Shown here: one piece after another, positions 28,780-38,554 of the stretch
Layout: each line of letters begins with the position of its first letter
Position numbering within the stretch: the stretch's first letter is position 1
Assembly: GCF_003474435.1 (NCBI RefSeq)
Contig: NZ_QRNF01000017.1
Span: forward strand, 7,792 to 71,791
DNA length: 64,000 nt
From: Ruminococcus sp. AF46-10NS
GTDB taxonomy: Bacteria > Bacillota > Clostridia > Lachnospirales > Lachnospiraceae
Direction of reading: 5' to 3'
Notes under the pieces: model-generated
Seen by the model: the letters and a program-made list of their open reading frames with translations, nothing else
Told to the model about the DNA's origin: nothing
Databases searched by the model: none
Position numbers and translations under genes: made by a program

Positions 28780-29217
28780 TTAACTATAGGTTTTCCAGCC
28801 TTTCCAGCCCGAATCTTGATAGGCATTCACATGAATCTCCCGTGTATACGGTCTTATCAGCACAAGGACCTTTATAGTTGCTCTTCCGTAGCAAAAACCC
28901 ATGTATGTGGCAGCCCCTGGAGCCGGCCGGATGGCCTCTTGAAGAACATATGTTCCATGTGACTGCACTGGGATGTCGTCCAATGATGTGTACGATTTTC
29001 CATCGATCATTTTTGAGTTTAGCTCATTAATAGCTGCAACTAATGTTTGGCTCCCCTGATCTAATGTGTATTTTTTTGAGGTCAGTTTTGTAAGAATCGC
29101 ATCCGCAAGTTTGTTGTAGTCAATCAGTTTTTCCTCTGCCGCTCCGACAACGAGAAACTGATCCGACTCCGCTGGTGCTGTTGTTACCGGTAATGCTGTA
29201 ATGTTCTGATCTGCCAT
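28780..29217 (-). CDS. Short tail fibre-like protein with knob domain
   Basis: 145 residues. N-terminal region (NITALPVTTAPAESDQFLVVGAAEEKLIDY) resembles the start of phage neck/fibre proteins; the C-terminal WKGWKTY ending resembles pyocin-knob domains (HVNAYQDSGWKGW). It lies between the 1,024-residue tail protein and the S74 fibre on the same strand, so a tip or baseplate accessory is likely. Confidence 0.6.
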   Translation of the reverse strand: MADQNITALPVTTAPAESDQFLVVGAAEEKLIDYNKLADAILTKLTSKKYTLDQGSQTLVAAINELNSKMIDGKSYTSLDDIPVQSHGTYVLQEAIRPAPGAATYMGFCYGRATIKVLVLIRPYTREIHVNAYQDSGWKGWKTYS

Positions 29218-29218
29218 G

Positions 29219-32200
29219 TTATATTTCCCTCCAGATTGTTATATATTTTCCTGATCGAGTTATTAGTCTTTTCCCAGACCTTGTGACAAGATTTAGAGTG
29301 TCGTATGTAGCAAATATCCCTACACATACCCCGCCAAATTCATATTCTGAATTTTTAACTGTGATGCTATATCCGTATTTAAGATACTTTTCGCCGGATT
29401 CTGTTTTTCTGTACCAGGTAAACCACCTTGGTGGATATTTTTTCGTAACATCAGCGGCGTTTTTATACACGATTGCTGTTAATGTCGTTGTTTCATCTCC
29501 GTTATCCTGATACTTCACATTAAAAAGCAAAGTGTTATCCGTAAGGCCATGCAGGTCTGTTGTTGTTTCTGACAGCTGTGTCCGAAATCCCTCCATGCTT
29601 GACTCTATATTTGCCACATTTTGATTTGTTGTTATGATGGCTTCCTTTGCTTTATCGGCGGTATCCTGGGCCTTTTTGATATCATCCGTCAGACCTTCCG
29701 CATCTGTAAGGATAATCACTGTCTGGGTGTCCAACTCGGACACCCCTCCTGCAGACAACAGGACGCATCTGACAGCTTTTATTTTTGCGCCGGATGGAGT
29801 GTATATCTTCTGAATCTCGTCACCTGCAGATATATATTTCTGCGTATAGTTCGTACCATCTTCTGACTCATGGATGCGGTATCTTCCAGGATAACTTTTG
29901 ATCAGGCCGTTATCGTTCTGTGTTGCTGAAAATGTGATTGATGCCGGTATCAATGTTTTCCCGTCTTTCTGTTTCCGGACTGCTAACGTAGAACAGTGCA
30001 GATCATAGGACAGGCCTATCTTCCCGTCTTTCGCTTTACTGATACTGAATCTTTTCTTGATCCGCGTTCCTCCGGATTGCACAAGTATATAGCTTCCAGA
30101 CCGGGTTGTAAGCCTCAGGCCTTTCCTTGTTGTCAGATAGCGTTTCCCCGTTCCGTATAATGCTTCGATATCAACATATCCATTATCTGATGTCATTGCT
30201 GTGACATGATAGGTTCTGCTCGCCTCATCCCAGCGTCCGGTCACTCCCACAGATGGAGCTGCCGAGAACGCACTGTCATCGGAAACATCCGTATCTCCAA
30301 GGTACACTGTCATTCCCGTATAGCATCCGCTATAGTCCCCTCCGGATCCGTCTGTGTTTGTATGAACCACATGCGCATCATTGCTTAATGCTGCTCCCAG
30401 TGCATCCAGAGTGGATATTCCTGATAAGGCAGATAACGCTTCCTGCGCCGTTTTTGCTGCAGCACTCGCTGTATTGCTTGCCGCGTCTGCTTTACCGGCT
30501 GCAGATGATGCAGTAGAACGTATTTCAGTAACATTCATATTCAATTGACTGTATATCTGGTTCAGAGATTGTTTCTGATCATCAAACCAGATACAACTGC
30601 TCTTGATCGTCTGTGAGCTATCGTTGATCGCAGATACCACGGAAGGGATGTCCAGCTTGGAACCGGCTATGGCGGCGTTGTCGGAGACCATCTTGTTGAC
30701 AATTAAGCCATCTGCTATCGCATCAGGCTTAACACCTGTTGCATCGATCAGGATTCCTTTCCCCGTCTTGTCAAACAGGGAGAATGTGAAGTCTCCTTTC
30801 GCATCCCGTCCGGCCTGCATCCGGACTGTTCCGTCTGAATCCGACCACTGCTGGGTAGCTCCCTGGATACGGATGCCGCCGTCATCGGAGGCTATCAGGA
30901 ATTTATTTGTTGAGATCGTGCCGGCAAGAAGATCTGCTACGGATACCGTCTGCATCACGGCTGATCGAATCAATGCTGAGTCAATAACCGCGTTCTGTGA
31001 GGTTAGGTGGATGTTCTGCAGATCCCCGATGCCTGCACCGCCGGACAAAAGCACTTTGATATTTGCGTAATTAGAATCAAGAATATCAATCTTTGCATTT
31101 GCGGCTTCAAAGTTCGTAGCAGTCAATTCTTTAAAGGATCCTATCTCTCCATTTATCCTCTGCACATTTTCTTCCACTACATTCAGATTTTTTATAGTGG
31201 CATATGTGATGTTTGCAGTATCCACATCCAGTTTGTTGATCATCGCCTGGTCGATCATGACCAGCTGTGCGTAATACCGTTCCATCTCTTTTGTCCGAGG
31301 TCCCTTATAGTCTGCATTGGTTTCTTCTTCTGACAGACCCACCGCCTCGACAGAATACGTAAGGCCTCCGTCATATTCCCATTCCAGTTTCATGACCGGG
31401 ACTTTATATGTATTTCCGGACAGATCTTCTACTGTCAGGACGTCCCATGGATCCAGGCGGGGATCTCCCATCATTTTCAGAGTTCCGGGCATATAAGAAA
31501 AGCTCTTGAACGATGCCAGAATATTATTGAGAGCTGTTTGCGTCATGAATGGATTGGAAAACGACACGGACCTTGCTCCGGATCCTGAAGATATTGATAT
31601 GCTTTTTCCATTTTTGTCCTGGCCCGTAAAACACACAAATTTTGAAACATCAAAAACATAATCATTATGTTCAAAATTTCCCCAGTACCGATTTGGTTTT
31701 ACTTTATAATCTGAATCCACATAGGTATGCAGCTCGATCTGACCTCTACGATTGCATACAGCAAACGCGCCATGAAGCTGCGCTACATAGGAAAGCACTT
31801 CCCTGCAGCTATATCCTTTTGGCACTTTCATGGATATCGCCGTTAATCCGGATGTCACTACAGGAACGCCTGTGATATCCGCAATCTTCTTCAGTACTGT
31901 CACTGTATTTGTGGTTGTGCCATCCATGGAAAACGTCCGCTCTGTGTTCATCATACGGTCGTAAGCTGTGAATGTGATCTGATCGTCCGCTTTCTTTGGC
32001 TTCCCTACGGTAAAGTATCCCATCGGGATGTATTCTGTCAGACCGTTCACGTCCATCCCGATCTGCAGGAGGATCTCTTTTCCCTCGAGCAGGATGTTGC
32101 CATCCGGAATCGTTACCTCGATATACTGCGACATCGTTGATCCCAGGGAAAAATCTTCCCCGCCTTCCGATCCACCGGTAAGCTTGATGTTTTTAACTTT

Positions 32201-32293
32201 TGTAATGGACTTTTTTTCATATGTGATCAAAGCCTTAAAAGTTCGGGAATCCTGCTGTATCAGATTTCCGAATGCTGTTGTTGACTGATACAC
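29219..32293 (-). CDS. Large tail tip protein (Tal/Gp37-like)
   Basis: 1,024 residues. The N-terminal about 350 residues (IEVTIPDGNILLEGKEILLQIGMDV, YDRMMNTERTFSMD, SYVAQLHGAFAVCNRRGQIELHTY) match the siphovirus tail-associated ReqiPepy6 Gp37-like/Tal region, which closes the tail tube tip. The middle is helical and alanine-rich (KADAASNTASAAAKTAQEAL); the C-terminal part is beta-rich. Probably baseplate hub and receptor contact. A GGTGTCC inverted repeat falls inside the gene at 29725-29745. Confidence 0.75.
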   Translation of the reverse strand: MYQSTTAFGNLIQQDSRTFKALITYEKKSITKVKNIKLTGGSEGGEDFSLGSTMSQYIEVTIPDGNILLEGKEILLQIGMDVNGLTEYIPMGYFTVGKPKKADDQITFTAYDRMMNTERTFSMDGTTTNTVTVLKKIADITGVPVVTSGLTAISMKVPKGYSCREVLSYVAQLHGAFAVCNRRGQIELHTYVDSDYKVKPNRYWGNFEHNDYVFDVSKFVCFTGQDKNGKSISISSGSGARSVSFSNPFMTQTALNNILASFKSFSYMPGTLKMMGDPRLDPWDVLTVEDLSGNTYKVPVMKLEWEYDGGLTYSVEAVGLSEEETNADYKGPRTKEMERYYAQLVMIDQAMINKLDVDTANITYATIKNLNVVEENVQRINGEIGSFKELTATNFEAANAKIDILDSNYANIKVLLSGGAGIGDLQNIHLTSQNAVIDSALIRSAVMQTVSVADLLAGTISTNKFLIASDDGGIRIQGATQQWSDSDGTVRMQAGRDAKGDFTFSLFDKTGKGILIDATGVKPDAIADGLIVNKMVSDNAAIAGSKLDIPSVVSAINDSSQTIKSSCIWFDDQKQSLNQIYSQLNMNVTEIRSTASSAAGKADAASNTASAAAKTAQEALSALSGISTLDALGAALSNDAHVVHTNTDGSGGDYSGCYTGMTVYLGDTDVSDDSAFSAAPSVGVTGRWDEASRTYHVTAMTSDNGYVDIEALYGTGKRYLTTRKGLRLTTRSGSYILVQSGGTRIKKRFSISKAKDGKIGLSYDLHCSTLAVRKQKDGKTLIPASITFSATQNDNGLIKSYPGRYRIHESEDGTNYTQKYISAGDEIQKIYTPSGAKIKAVRCVLLSAGGVSELDTQTVIILTDAEGLTDDIKKAQDTADKAKEAIITTNQNVANIESSMEGFRTQLSETTTDLHGLTDNTLLFNVKYQDNGDETTTLTAIVYKNAADVTKKYPPRWFTWYRKTESGEKYLKYGYSITVKNSEYEFGGVCVGIFATYDTLNLVTRSGKRLITRSGKYITIWREI

Positions 32294-32305
32294 AGGACCG
32301 CCTCC

Positions 32306-32698
32306 TTATTCTGTCAGCATGTAATCAATGACATCCAGTTCTTCCATGGTCAGTGCATCATACTTCAGATCATCATCACATTTTTCAACTACGGCAATTG
32401 AAACCGTATGGATTTCCACTTCGGTCTCGATTCCGAGAAGCTCGCTCATGTCTTTTTCAAAACCTGCTTTATCTCCCATGATGTAGCAATTATCTTCTTC
32501 CAGATATTCACCGTTTTCGTCTTTTTTGGCATATCGGTCAATAAGTTCTTTTCTTTCATCCGTGTAGGCTGCTGCTGCCTCCTGGACAGAAGATATGTTT
32601 TTCTTGATCGCATATGCAAGCCGGACGGGCAAGCGTTTCTGTCTCAGGCCTGCACAGATATTTAAAAATGCTACGATCTCACTGTTTTTCATTTTCAT
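32306..32698 (-). CDS. DUF1617-like phage tail protein
   Basis: 130 residues. KNSEIVAFLNICAGLRQKRLPVRLAYAIKKN followed by an acidic C-terminal part matches the DUF1617-type proteins found between the distal tail and tip genes of Gram-positive phages. The start overlaps the preceding stop by four bases (ATGA). Likely a baseplate or tail-assembly factor; no reaction can be proposed. Confidence 0.6.
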   Translation of the reverse strand: MKMKNSEIVAFLNICAGLRQKRLPVRLAYAIKKNISSVQEAAAAYTDERKELIDRYAKKDENGEYLEEDNCYIMGDKAGFEKDMSELLGIETEVEIHTVSIAVVEKCDDDLKYDALTMEELDVIDYMLTE

Positions 32699-32952
32699 GC
32701 CGGTTCCTCCGTTTCAGAAGTATCTGTTGTGTCCACTGCGCCCTGATCCTCCAGCTTCCACAGAAGCTCATCAAATGCAGCCATGTCTTTTCTGCATTCC
32801 TCTTTATTCGCTTCATACATTTCCTGATCCTGTATGGTCTTTGTGCAGTTGCTTCTTCCAGTTTCCGGAACCTGTGCGGTCATATATACCACGCTATTTC
32901 CATCGATAATGGAACTGTAGCTGAGATTCATTGATTTTGTGCCTTTTAACAT
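32695..32952 (-). CDS. Small hypothetical tail-region protein
   Basis: 85 residues from ATG 32952 (AAGGAGG 8 bases upstream; a start 24 bases further up has no such site). Begins MLKGTKSMNLSYSSIIDGNSV and ends in an acidic, Thr-rich tail (DTTDTSETEEPA). No family recognised. Position between a 121-residue distal-tail-like protein and the DUF1617-like gene suggests tail assembly. Confidence 0.55.
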   Translation of the reverse strand: MLKGTKSMNLSYSSIIDGNSVVYMTAQVPETGRSNCTKTIQDQEMYEANKEECRKDMAAFDELLWKLEDQGAVDTTDTSETEEPA

Positions 32953-32965
32953 GTTTGTTTCCTCC

Positions 32966-33331
32966 TTATTTTCCAATTAGCGTTGCACCTACTCCTTTAT
33001 ACGTTTTCACGCCATCTACATAGCTGTATACCGGATAGGATGGTGTATTTGAGTAGAAACGTTTTGTTATCCTTGAATTACTTCCGGGATCTGTAAATGT
33101 AACATTAAAGAAAGCGGAACTTATTGCTGCATCAATCTTTGCTGTATCTGCTCTGCTTAACATTGGCCATGTAATTTCAAGCGTATATTTAACGGCGATA
33201 AGGTCGCCCATCATCTCACCATCTGCAGCACGCCCTGTATTATTTGACCAGATTTTTTCTTTTTTTATTGTCAAACCCGAAAGGGCCGGAGTCGGCATCG
33301 TAACTCCGTCAATAATGATATCATCTGTCAC
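32966..33331 (-). CDS. Distal-tail-like protein (DUF6711-like)
   Basis: 121 residues, beta-rich: DIIIDGVTMPTPALSGLTIKKEKIWSNNTGRAADGEMMGDL resembles small tube- or distal-tail proteins of siphophages, where the N-terminal VDGV and TGR motifs recur. It is placed directly after the tape measure gene, where Dit or a tail adaptor is expected, but it is much shorter than a normal Dit. Function inferred from place. Confidence 0.55.
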   Translation of the reverse strand: MTDDIIIDGVTMPTPALSGLTIKKEKIWSNNTGRAADGEMMGDLIAVKYTLEITWPMLSRADTAKIDAAISSAFFNVTFTDPGSNSRITKRFYSNTPSYPVYSYVDGVKTYKGVGATLIGK

Positions 33332-33343
33332 TTTGCCGCCTCC

Positions 33344-36300
33344 TTATCCAAACACCGGATTTCCGGTCTGTTTCTGATAGTTGTTTCCTTCCTGACGGAT
33401 CATCTTGAATAGTTTCTTTGCATCACCTTCCAGATAGATACGAATCTCCTGGCTACGGTTACTGCTGCCCTGCATGCTTTCAAAAGCATTTACAACCGCT
33501 TCGAATACACCTGCACGGATTCCGGCTATGATTTGGTTATTATTTGCTACCGCAGAACGATTACCCATCTTTCCTACAAGCTCCGGACCCGACTCTCTTG
33601 CAATGAACATTTCCCCCATATCCGGAAATCCTCCGTTTGCATACCAGTTCAAGTTGAACCTTGGCAATGAAAAGCTAAAGTTTCCAATTTTGATGTTTCC
33701 ACCATTCCAGTCCCATCCAATATGCGGCATCGGGATATGCACACTCGAAAAACCATTTGCAAAATTTTGTATAACATCTTTTCCGACATTATATAAATTT
33801 GGGATCGCATTAGACACTTTGTTCGGTATTCTGTTTAATATACTTGACAGCGAATTCCAGTTATCGTTGAATCCAGATTTTAGTCCACTTATAATATCTC
33901 GTCCTTTTGGCGTTACTTTGCTCTTGATATTTCCAATCGCATTAAATGATTGGGTGCCGATTTTCTTTACTCTGCTCAAAAATACAGATTCTCTTACAGC
34001 TTCCCATCCATTTTTCAGCCCTATGATGGCATCCTTGCCTTTTCCCGTCAGCCAGTTCTTAGCATTTCCAAGCTTGTCCTTTGTCCATCCTGGAATTTTA
34101 CCAATCCAGATCAAAATACCTGGCATACCTGCTTTCAGGCCATTGAATAATCCTGTAATGATAAATCCACCTTGTTCCTTCATTACAGTTGACGGCGAAT
34201 GGATTCCGAAAGCTTTTTTGAATCCGTTTATAAATGGTGTGAAAATGTGTTCTTTGATCCAAGAACCTACGTTTCTTAATGCGGAAATTATTCCATTAAA
34301 CAATCCTTTGATCGTGAATTTGCCGTCTTCATAAGCTGTATCTTTCCACCATTTTACAACCTGTTTCCAGGCGTCTCCGATAATCGCCCATATCGTAGCT
34401 GCAAATGCTCCAAATGCAGCTCCAAATGCTTCTGAAATTTTCTCAACAATGCCTGCCCAGTCAATATTGACCAGGAATTCCTTGATCTTCTCCCCAACCT
34501 GCTGCCAGTTTGTATTCTCAACAGCCTGGATAAACGCATCCAAAATGCCCTTAACTGCATCATTCGCAGTTTTCCCAGCTTTTGCAGCATCGAATGTGGC
34601 TACCGCACTGTTGATTGCATCAGACACTGATTTTCCAAGATTGCTCCAATGAAATTGTGAAACTGCTGTATAAAGGGCTTCTAAACGTGTATTGAAATAC
34701 TCGCCTACGGTTTTTCCAATCTTTTTCCAGTCTGCCGTTGCAATTGCTGTATTCAGTGTGCTTATCAGTCCTGATACGGTATCGTGCACAGTCCCTTTGA
34801 TCAGATTCCAGTCAAGGCCTTCCAGCGCACCATTGATCCCATCCCCGATCGCTTTTCCAAGACTGTTCCAATGGAAATTCTTTGCAAAGGTATCTGCAAA
34901 TCCAAAGACAGTGTTCAGCCCTTTGGAAAATGTATTTCCAACTAATTTCCAGTCCGTAGCTTCAATAAAGCCATTCAGAAAAGTGGCAATGCTTTTTGCA
35001 ATCTTATTGCAGGTGTTCTGGATCTTGTCCCACGGAATACGTTCCAGAGCATCGTTGAGCTTATTGCCGACTATGGTTCCAAGTTCTGTGAAATCACCGG
35101 ACTTCCAGGAATCTTTGATCAGCTTTGCAAGATCTTTGAAGCGACTCTTGATAGCCGTTGTCTGGAACATATCATTAACGCCACCAAGCGGTGATGTATC
35201 CGTTCCACTTCCTGTTCCTCCTGATCCGGAGCTGTCTGAATCATCGTTCAGCTTGTTGATCTGGTCGAATCCCAGAAGAGTGCGCTGATATTGTTTTGCT
35301 GCTTTTGATGCCGTATCTGCGTTCTTTGCATTATTCTTCAGACCCGTTGAGGTACTGTTAAGACTTGCAGCATAATCCTGATTGACTTTCTTGGCCGTGA
35401 CCATGGTGGTTTTGCCTGTGAGGGCTCCCATCAGCTGGCCTATGGAATTTACCACGTTGATAACCGTCTGAATGAAATTGTTCAGAATTGGTGCTACAAC
35501 ATTCAGGATTGGTGCAAAGGCTGTGGCCAGTGAATTTTTGAGCTGTGTCAGAGAAGACATCAGCAGAGAAAGACTTCTGTTTGTTTCTCCACTGTACTGT
35601 GCAAGGTTCTGAAATCCCTGCTTTGCACCATCTACAGCTCCACGGATCACAAAACTTGCAAACATAAATTTTGCAGTCATTCCGATCGTCTTCAGTATAC
35701 CTGTCAAGCCTCGTCCGGATGTTCCCAGACCATTGAACGAAGATTTTGTCCTGTTAAGAAACGGGATTCCGGATGTGAACTTCTGGATTAGTGCAGCATA
35801 AGCACCGGAGCATTTTCGGATCACACCGGTGAAGGAAGATGCAACGTTTCCAACACCTCCAAGAAGCTTTGTAAAGCCTCCCCACCCCTTCGAAACAGTT
35901 GCTCCTATTCCTTTGAAAATTCCTGTCCCAAAGTTCAATGCCTGTTTCGGAAGAGATACCGGCCGCTTTACGTCTGTATTTGAGGATTCCATCTGTCTGG
36001 CCTTTGTTTTATACTCCTCTACAGCTATCTTTGCTTGATCAATATCATATGTAAGGCTTTTCCATTCCTGGTTTTCTTTTGATACGCCCAAAGCTTGGAG
36101 CTTATTTTCTTTTTCGTGATAAGCATCAAGTTCTTTATTTACTTTTAAAATATCGTTTTGTAATTTTTGATAATCTTCTGTTGGCACTGCCTGAGTTGAT
36201 TTTCCTGATTTTTCTAACGATTTCATTTTTTCTTCATACTCAAACAGCTTCCCGCGAGCTTGTTCAATATCGTATATAAGGCTTTTCCATTGCTTGCTTT

Positions 36301-36892
36301 CTTTCTTAACGCCCATCGCCTCAAGCTTTTCACCTTTTTTTTCATATTTTTCTATTTCTTCGTTTAAACTTTTTACAGAATTTCTGATTTCACGATATTC
36401 GTTTGTAGGTGTCAGTTTAAGAGCGGTTCCTGTCATTTCCATTTTAGCTGCAGCATCTTTGTATTCATTGAGTTTTTTTTCAGCTTGAGTAATGTCAACT
36501 ACAAGGCTTTTCCATTGCTGGTTCTCTTTAGATTTACCCGTGTTTTCAAATTTCCGCTGTTTTTCTTGTAACTTTTCCAATGATTGCTGCGCTTTTGATA
36601 AATTTTCCTGCAGTTCGGCGTACTCTTCCGTTGGAACTTTGATGCCAGCCTTGATCTGGAAATTCTTAACTGGATTCTTTCCGATCATCTCTCTGATCTT
36701 GTTCAGAGTATTTCTTACCGGCTGCAATGCTTTACTTTCCATTCCTCGAAACGGGTTTTTTATTTTTTCTGTTTCTTTTTGGATCTCATTAACGGTTTTC
36801 TTTACTTCTCGCTGACCTTCTTCCATTTCTTTCTTCAAAGGTTTTGTTGTTGCTTCAATGACCACCTGCATCTTATGAAGTGTATCTCCCAT
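33344..36892 (-). CDS. Tape measure protein
   Basis: 1,182 residues, the longest gene here, so a tail of roughly 180 nm if the usual ratio holds. The N-terminal about 330 residues are coiled coil with three internal repeats of about 75 residues, each containing QWKSL-x2-DI-x-QA and EYK/EYE. A hydrophobic region follows (TAKFMFASFVIRGAVDGAKQGFQ, IAPILNVVAPILNNFIQTVINVVNSIGQLMGAL). The central part has repeated DWKxxG/NLGKS units of about 35 residues. It sets tail length and is ejected ahead of DNA. Confidence 0.92.
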   Translation of the reverse strand: MGDTLHKMQVVIEATTKPLKKEMEEGQREVKKTVNEIQKETEKIKNPFRGMESKALQPVRNTLNKIREMIGKNPVKNFQIKAGIKVPTEEYAELQENLSKAQQSLEKLQEKQRKFENTGKSKENQQWKSLVVDITQAEKKLNEYKDAAAKMEMTGTALKLTPTNEYREIRNSVKSLNEEIEKYEKKGEKLEAMGVKKESKQWKSLIYDIEQARGKLFEYEEKMKSLEKSGKSTQAVPTEDYQKLQNDILKVNKELDAYHEKENKLQALGVSKENQEWKSLTYDIDQAKIAVEEYKTKARQMESSNTDVKRPVSLPKQALNFGTGIFKGIGATVSKGWGGFTKLLGGVGNVASSFTGVIRKCSGAYAALIQKFTSGIPFLNRTKSSFNGLGTSGRGLTGILKTIGMTAKFMFASFVIRGAVDGAKQGFQNLAQYSGETNRSLSLLMSSLTQLKNSLATAFAPILNVVAPILNNFIQTVINVVNSIGQLMGALTGKTTMVTAKKVNQDYAASLNSTSTGLKNNAKNADTASKAAKQYQRTLLGFDQINKLNDDSDSSGSGGTGSGTDTSPLGGVNDMFQTTAIKSRFKDLAKLIKDSWKSGDFTELGTIVGNKLNDALERIPWDKIQNTCNKIAKSIATFLNGFIEATDWKLVGNTFSKGLNTVFGFADTFAKNFHWNSLGKAIGDGINGALEGLDWNLIKGTVHDTVSGLISTLNTAIATADWKKIGKTVGEYFNTRLEALYTAVSQFHWSNLGKSVSDAINSAVATFDAAKAGKTANDAVKGILDAFIQAVENTNWQQVGEKIKEFLVNIDWAGIVEKISEAFGAAFGAFAATIWAIIGDAWKQVVKWWKDTAYEDGKFTIKGLFNGIISALRNVGSWIKEHIFTPFINGFKKAFGIHSPSTVMKEQGGFIITGLFNGLKAGMPGILIWIGKIPGWTKDKLGNAKNWLTGKGKDAIIGLKNGWEAVRESVFLSRVKKIGTQSFNAIGNIKSKVTPKGRDIISGLKSGFNDNWNSLSSILNRIPNKVSNAIPNLYNVGKDVIQNFANGFSSVHIPMPHIGWDWNGGNIKIGNFSFSLPRFNLNWYANGGFPDMGEMFIARESGPELVGKMGNRSAVANNNQIIAGIRAGVFEAVVNAFESMQGSSNRSQEIRIYLEGDAKKLFKMIRQEGNNYQKQTGNPVFG

Positions 36893-36922
36893 GGTCTCAC
36901 CTCCCCTCTTTTTCTCAGAAAA

Positions 36923-37285
36923 TTAATGATTGTGTCTATAGTTCCATTCGGCGTTGTACGCCCTTCTTTTTTCCATGTACTCTTCCCACTGGCGGGCTTC
37001 TTCTGCTTCTTCGTATATCTTCTGTTCCTTTTCGAACAATTCCGGATAATAATCCCAGGGATGAGCCATCTTGCCATCTTTGGCAAATAACGCTGAGATA
37101 TCTACTGCTATGGCCTGGGCCTGGATGAAGTTATCCGTGATCCGCTGCTTTTCTTCTCTTAGCAGCCGTCTTCTGATATTTGACAGAGTATCGAAAATTT
37201 CATTTACGGAAAGGTTCCAGAATGTTTCTGCCGGAAGCCCCATCTCAAGGGCTACCGGATAAAGCTCTGAGAGCTGTTCTGACAT
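36923..37285 (-). CDS. Tail assembly chaperone-like protein (second of pair)
   Basis: 120 residues, very charged C-terminus (EEYMEKRRAYNAEWNYRHNH). Starts at TGATG, overlapping the stop of the preceding 149-residue gene by one base. A pair of this size just upstream of the tape measure is the place of the G/GT tail chaperones. I saw no slippery sequence at the junction, so ordinary coupling rather than frameshifting is suggested. Confidence 0.6.
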   Translation of the reverse strand: MSEQLSELYPVALEMGLPAETFWNLSVNEIFDTLSNIRRRLLREEKQRITDNFIQAQAIAVDISALFAKDGKMAHPWDYYPELFEKEQKIYEEAEEARQWEEYMEKRRAYNAEWNYRHNH

Positions 37286-37734
37286 CAGATGTTCTCGATG
37301 TCCTCCATCAGATTTGCTGCCATTTTCTCCGGTAAAAAACCCGATACCACCATAAGAGGGATCAGAACCTTCTGGAAAAGTTCCAGCTGGCTGTTTCCTT
37401 CCTCGATCCAGGCATCATAAATTTTCTGTACGTCCTGATAGTCAACGCCATGCTCCCATGGAGACATCGCTTCCTGGATGATCGTCAGCATCACAGAGAG
37501 CGGTGGCATATCATCCAACATGTTCATAAGGTTCTGTCTGTATTTGTTTTCCAGGCGTCCGATTCCGGATGCTTTCAGTTTCATCTTGAAGCTCCTGCTG
37601 CCTACATTCCAGTAAGCAAAAGGCTGCCTCTTTTTCTTCTGTTCCTCCAGACTCACAACTTTTTCATCTGGAACCTGTACTTCATTCTGAGCAGATGCTC
37701 CGCCCAGATCCTGAATACCTTCAAAATTCATCAT
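37285..37734 (-). CDS. Tail assembly chaperone-like protein (first of pair)
   Basis: 149 residues: YWNVGSRSFKMKLKASGIGRLENKYRQNLMNMLDDMPPLSVMLTIIQEAMSPW... is typical of the DUF6096-like G protein analogues located between the tail tube and tape measure. It probably coats the tape measure before assembly. Ends at TGATG where the next gene starts. Confidence 0.65.
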   Translation of the reverse strand: MMNFEGIQDLGGASAQNEVQVPDEKVVSLEEQKKKRQPFAYWNVGSRSFKMKLKASGIGRLENKYRQNLMNMLDDMPPLSVMLTIIQEAMSPWEHGVDYQDVQKIYDAWIEEGNSQLELFQKVLIPLMVVSGFLPEKMAANLMEDIENI

Positions 37735-37747
37735 CTTTTATTCCTCC

Positions 37748-38173
37748 TTACGCCGGATCTGTCTGTTTGATCTCGGACTGTACGGCCATGGTTGCTTCGA
37801 ACTCAATCACGCCGTTTACTCCTCCGCCTGTACGCTTTACAGAAAACTGTGCAGTAAACTCGGTAACTGTTCCATCTTTTGTTTTTTCCTGGAAATCCCA
37901 GAGTTCTTTTTTGTCTGCCGCATCTCTCATAACTCTGTATGGACTGTTTGCTTTACTGTTGTCGTATTTCCATTTGTACTTCATGTCCGGAAGATCTCCG
38001 ATACCATTCTCGTACATCTTATGCGGATCTGTAAGGCAGGTGTTTTCCTCTTTATCAAGTTCCACACCGACTTCCGGAATTTCTTTCAATCCCGGAAGGT
38101 CTGTATAAGCTGCAGAGCTGCTTCCGCCATCTGTATGTTTCCTATAGCCTAATGTTGCTCCATTCGCTAACAT
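37748..38173 (-). CDS. Major tail protein
   Basis: 141 residues. Tube-type beta sandwich features: LPGLKEIPEVGVELDKEENTCLTD near the N-terminus and EFTAQFSVKRTGGGVNGVIEFEATM near the end; the N-terminal MLANGATLGYRK is common in Lachnospiraceae phage major tail proteins. Placement between the tail completion gene and the chaperone pair agrees. It builds the tail tube. Confidence 0.82.
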   Translation of the reverse strand: MLANGATLGYRKHTDGGSSSAAYTDLPGLKEIPEVGVELDKEENTCLTDPHKMYENGIGDLPDMKYKWKYDNSKANSPYRVMRDAADKKELWDFQEKTKDGTVTEFTAQFSVKRTGGGVNGVIEFEATMAVQSEIKQTDPA

Positions 38174-38185
38174 CTCTGTTCCTCC

Positions 38186-38554
38186 TTATCTCCAATACAC
38201 GCTGTCAGAATCCATATCAATGATTCCTTCATAACGCATCTGTTTATGTTTCATTCCTGACGGATCCGGCACGTCTGCGCATGCGATCCGCTTCAGGCCT
38301 GTTACTTTCATTGCCTCATCCACCTGCAGAGCCGCCTCTGAGGTACTGTGATTGTTCCAGATATCGATCCGGTATCTTACCAGAGCTTTGTCTTCCCTCA
38401 TTCCTTCGGCATCGGAACTGGCTTCGTATACATCATTCTGCTCTTCTGTATACTGAATTGTTGATCCCTCCGCCCAGGAACGCGGGTACGCATCTGAAAC
38501 ATTTTCTGATACCGTGCACAGTGCCGCATACACCTGATCTTTTACATTCTTCAT
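38186..38554 (-). CDS. Tail completion/terminator protein
   Basis: 122 residues. KDQVYAALCTVSENVSDAYPRSW then VRYRIDIWNNHSTSEAALQVDEAM and MRYEGIIDMDSDSVYWR ending are typical of the tail-terminator family in Gram-positive phages, which caps the tail and joins it to the head. Overlaps the stop of the gp10-like gene by four bases. Confidence 0.75.
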   Translation of the reverse strand: MKNVKDQVYAALCTVSENVSDAYPRSWAEGSTIQYTEEQNDVYEASSDAEGMREDKALVRYRIDIWNNHSTSEAALQVDEAMKVTGLKRIACADVPDPSGMKHKQMRYEGIIDMDSDSVYWR

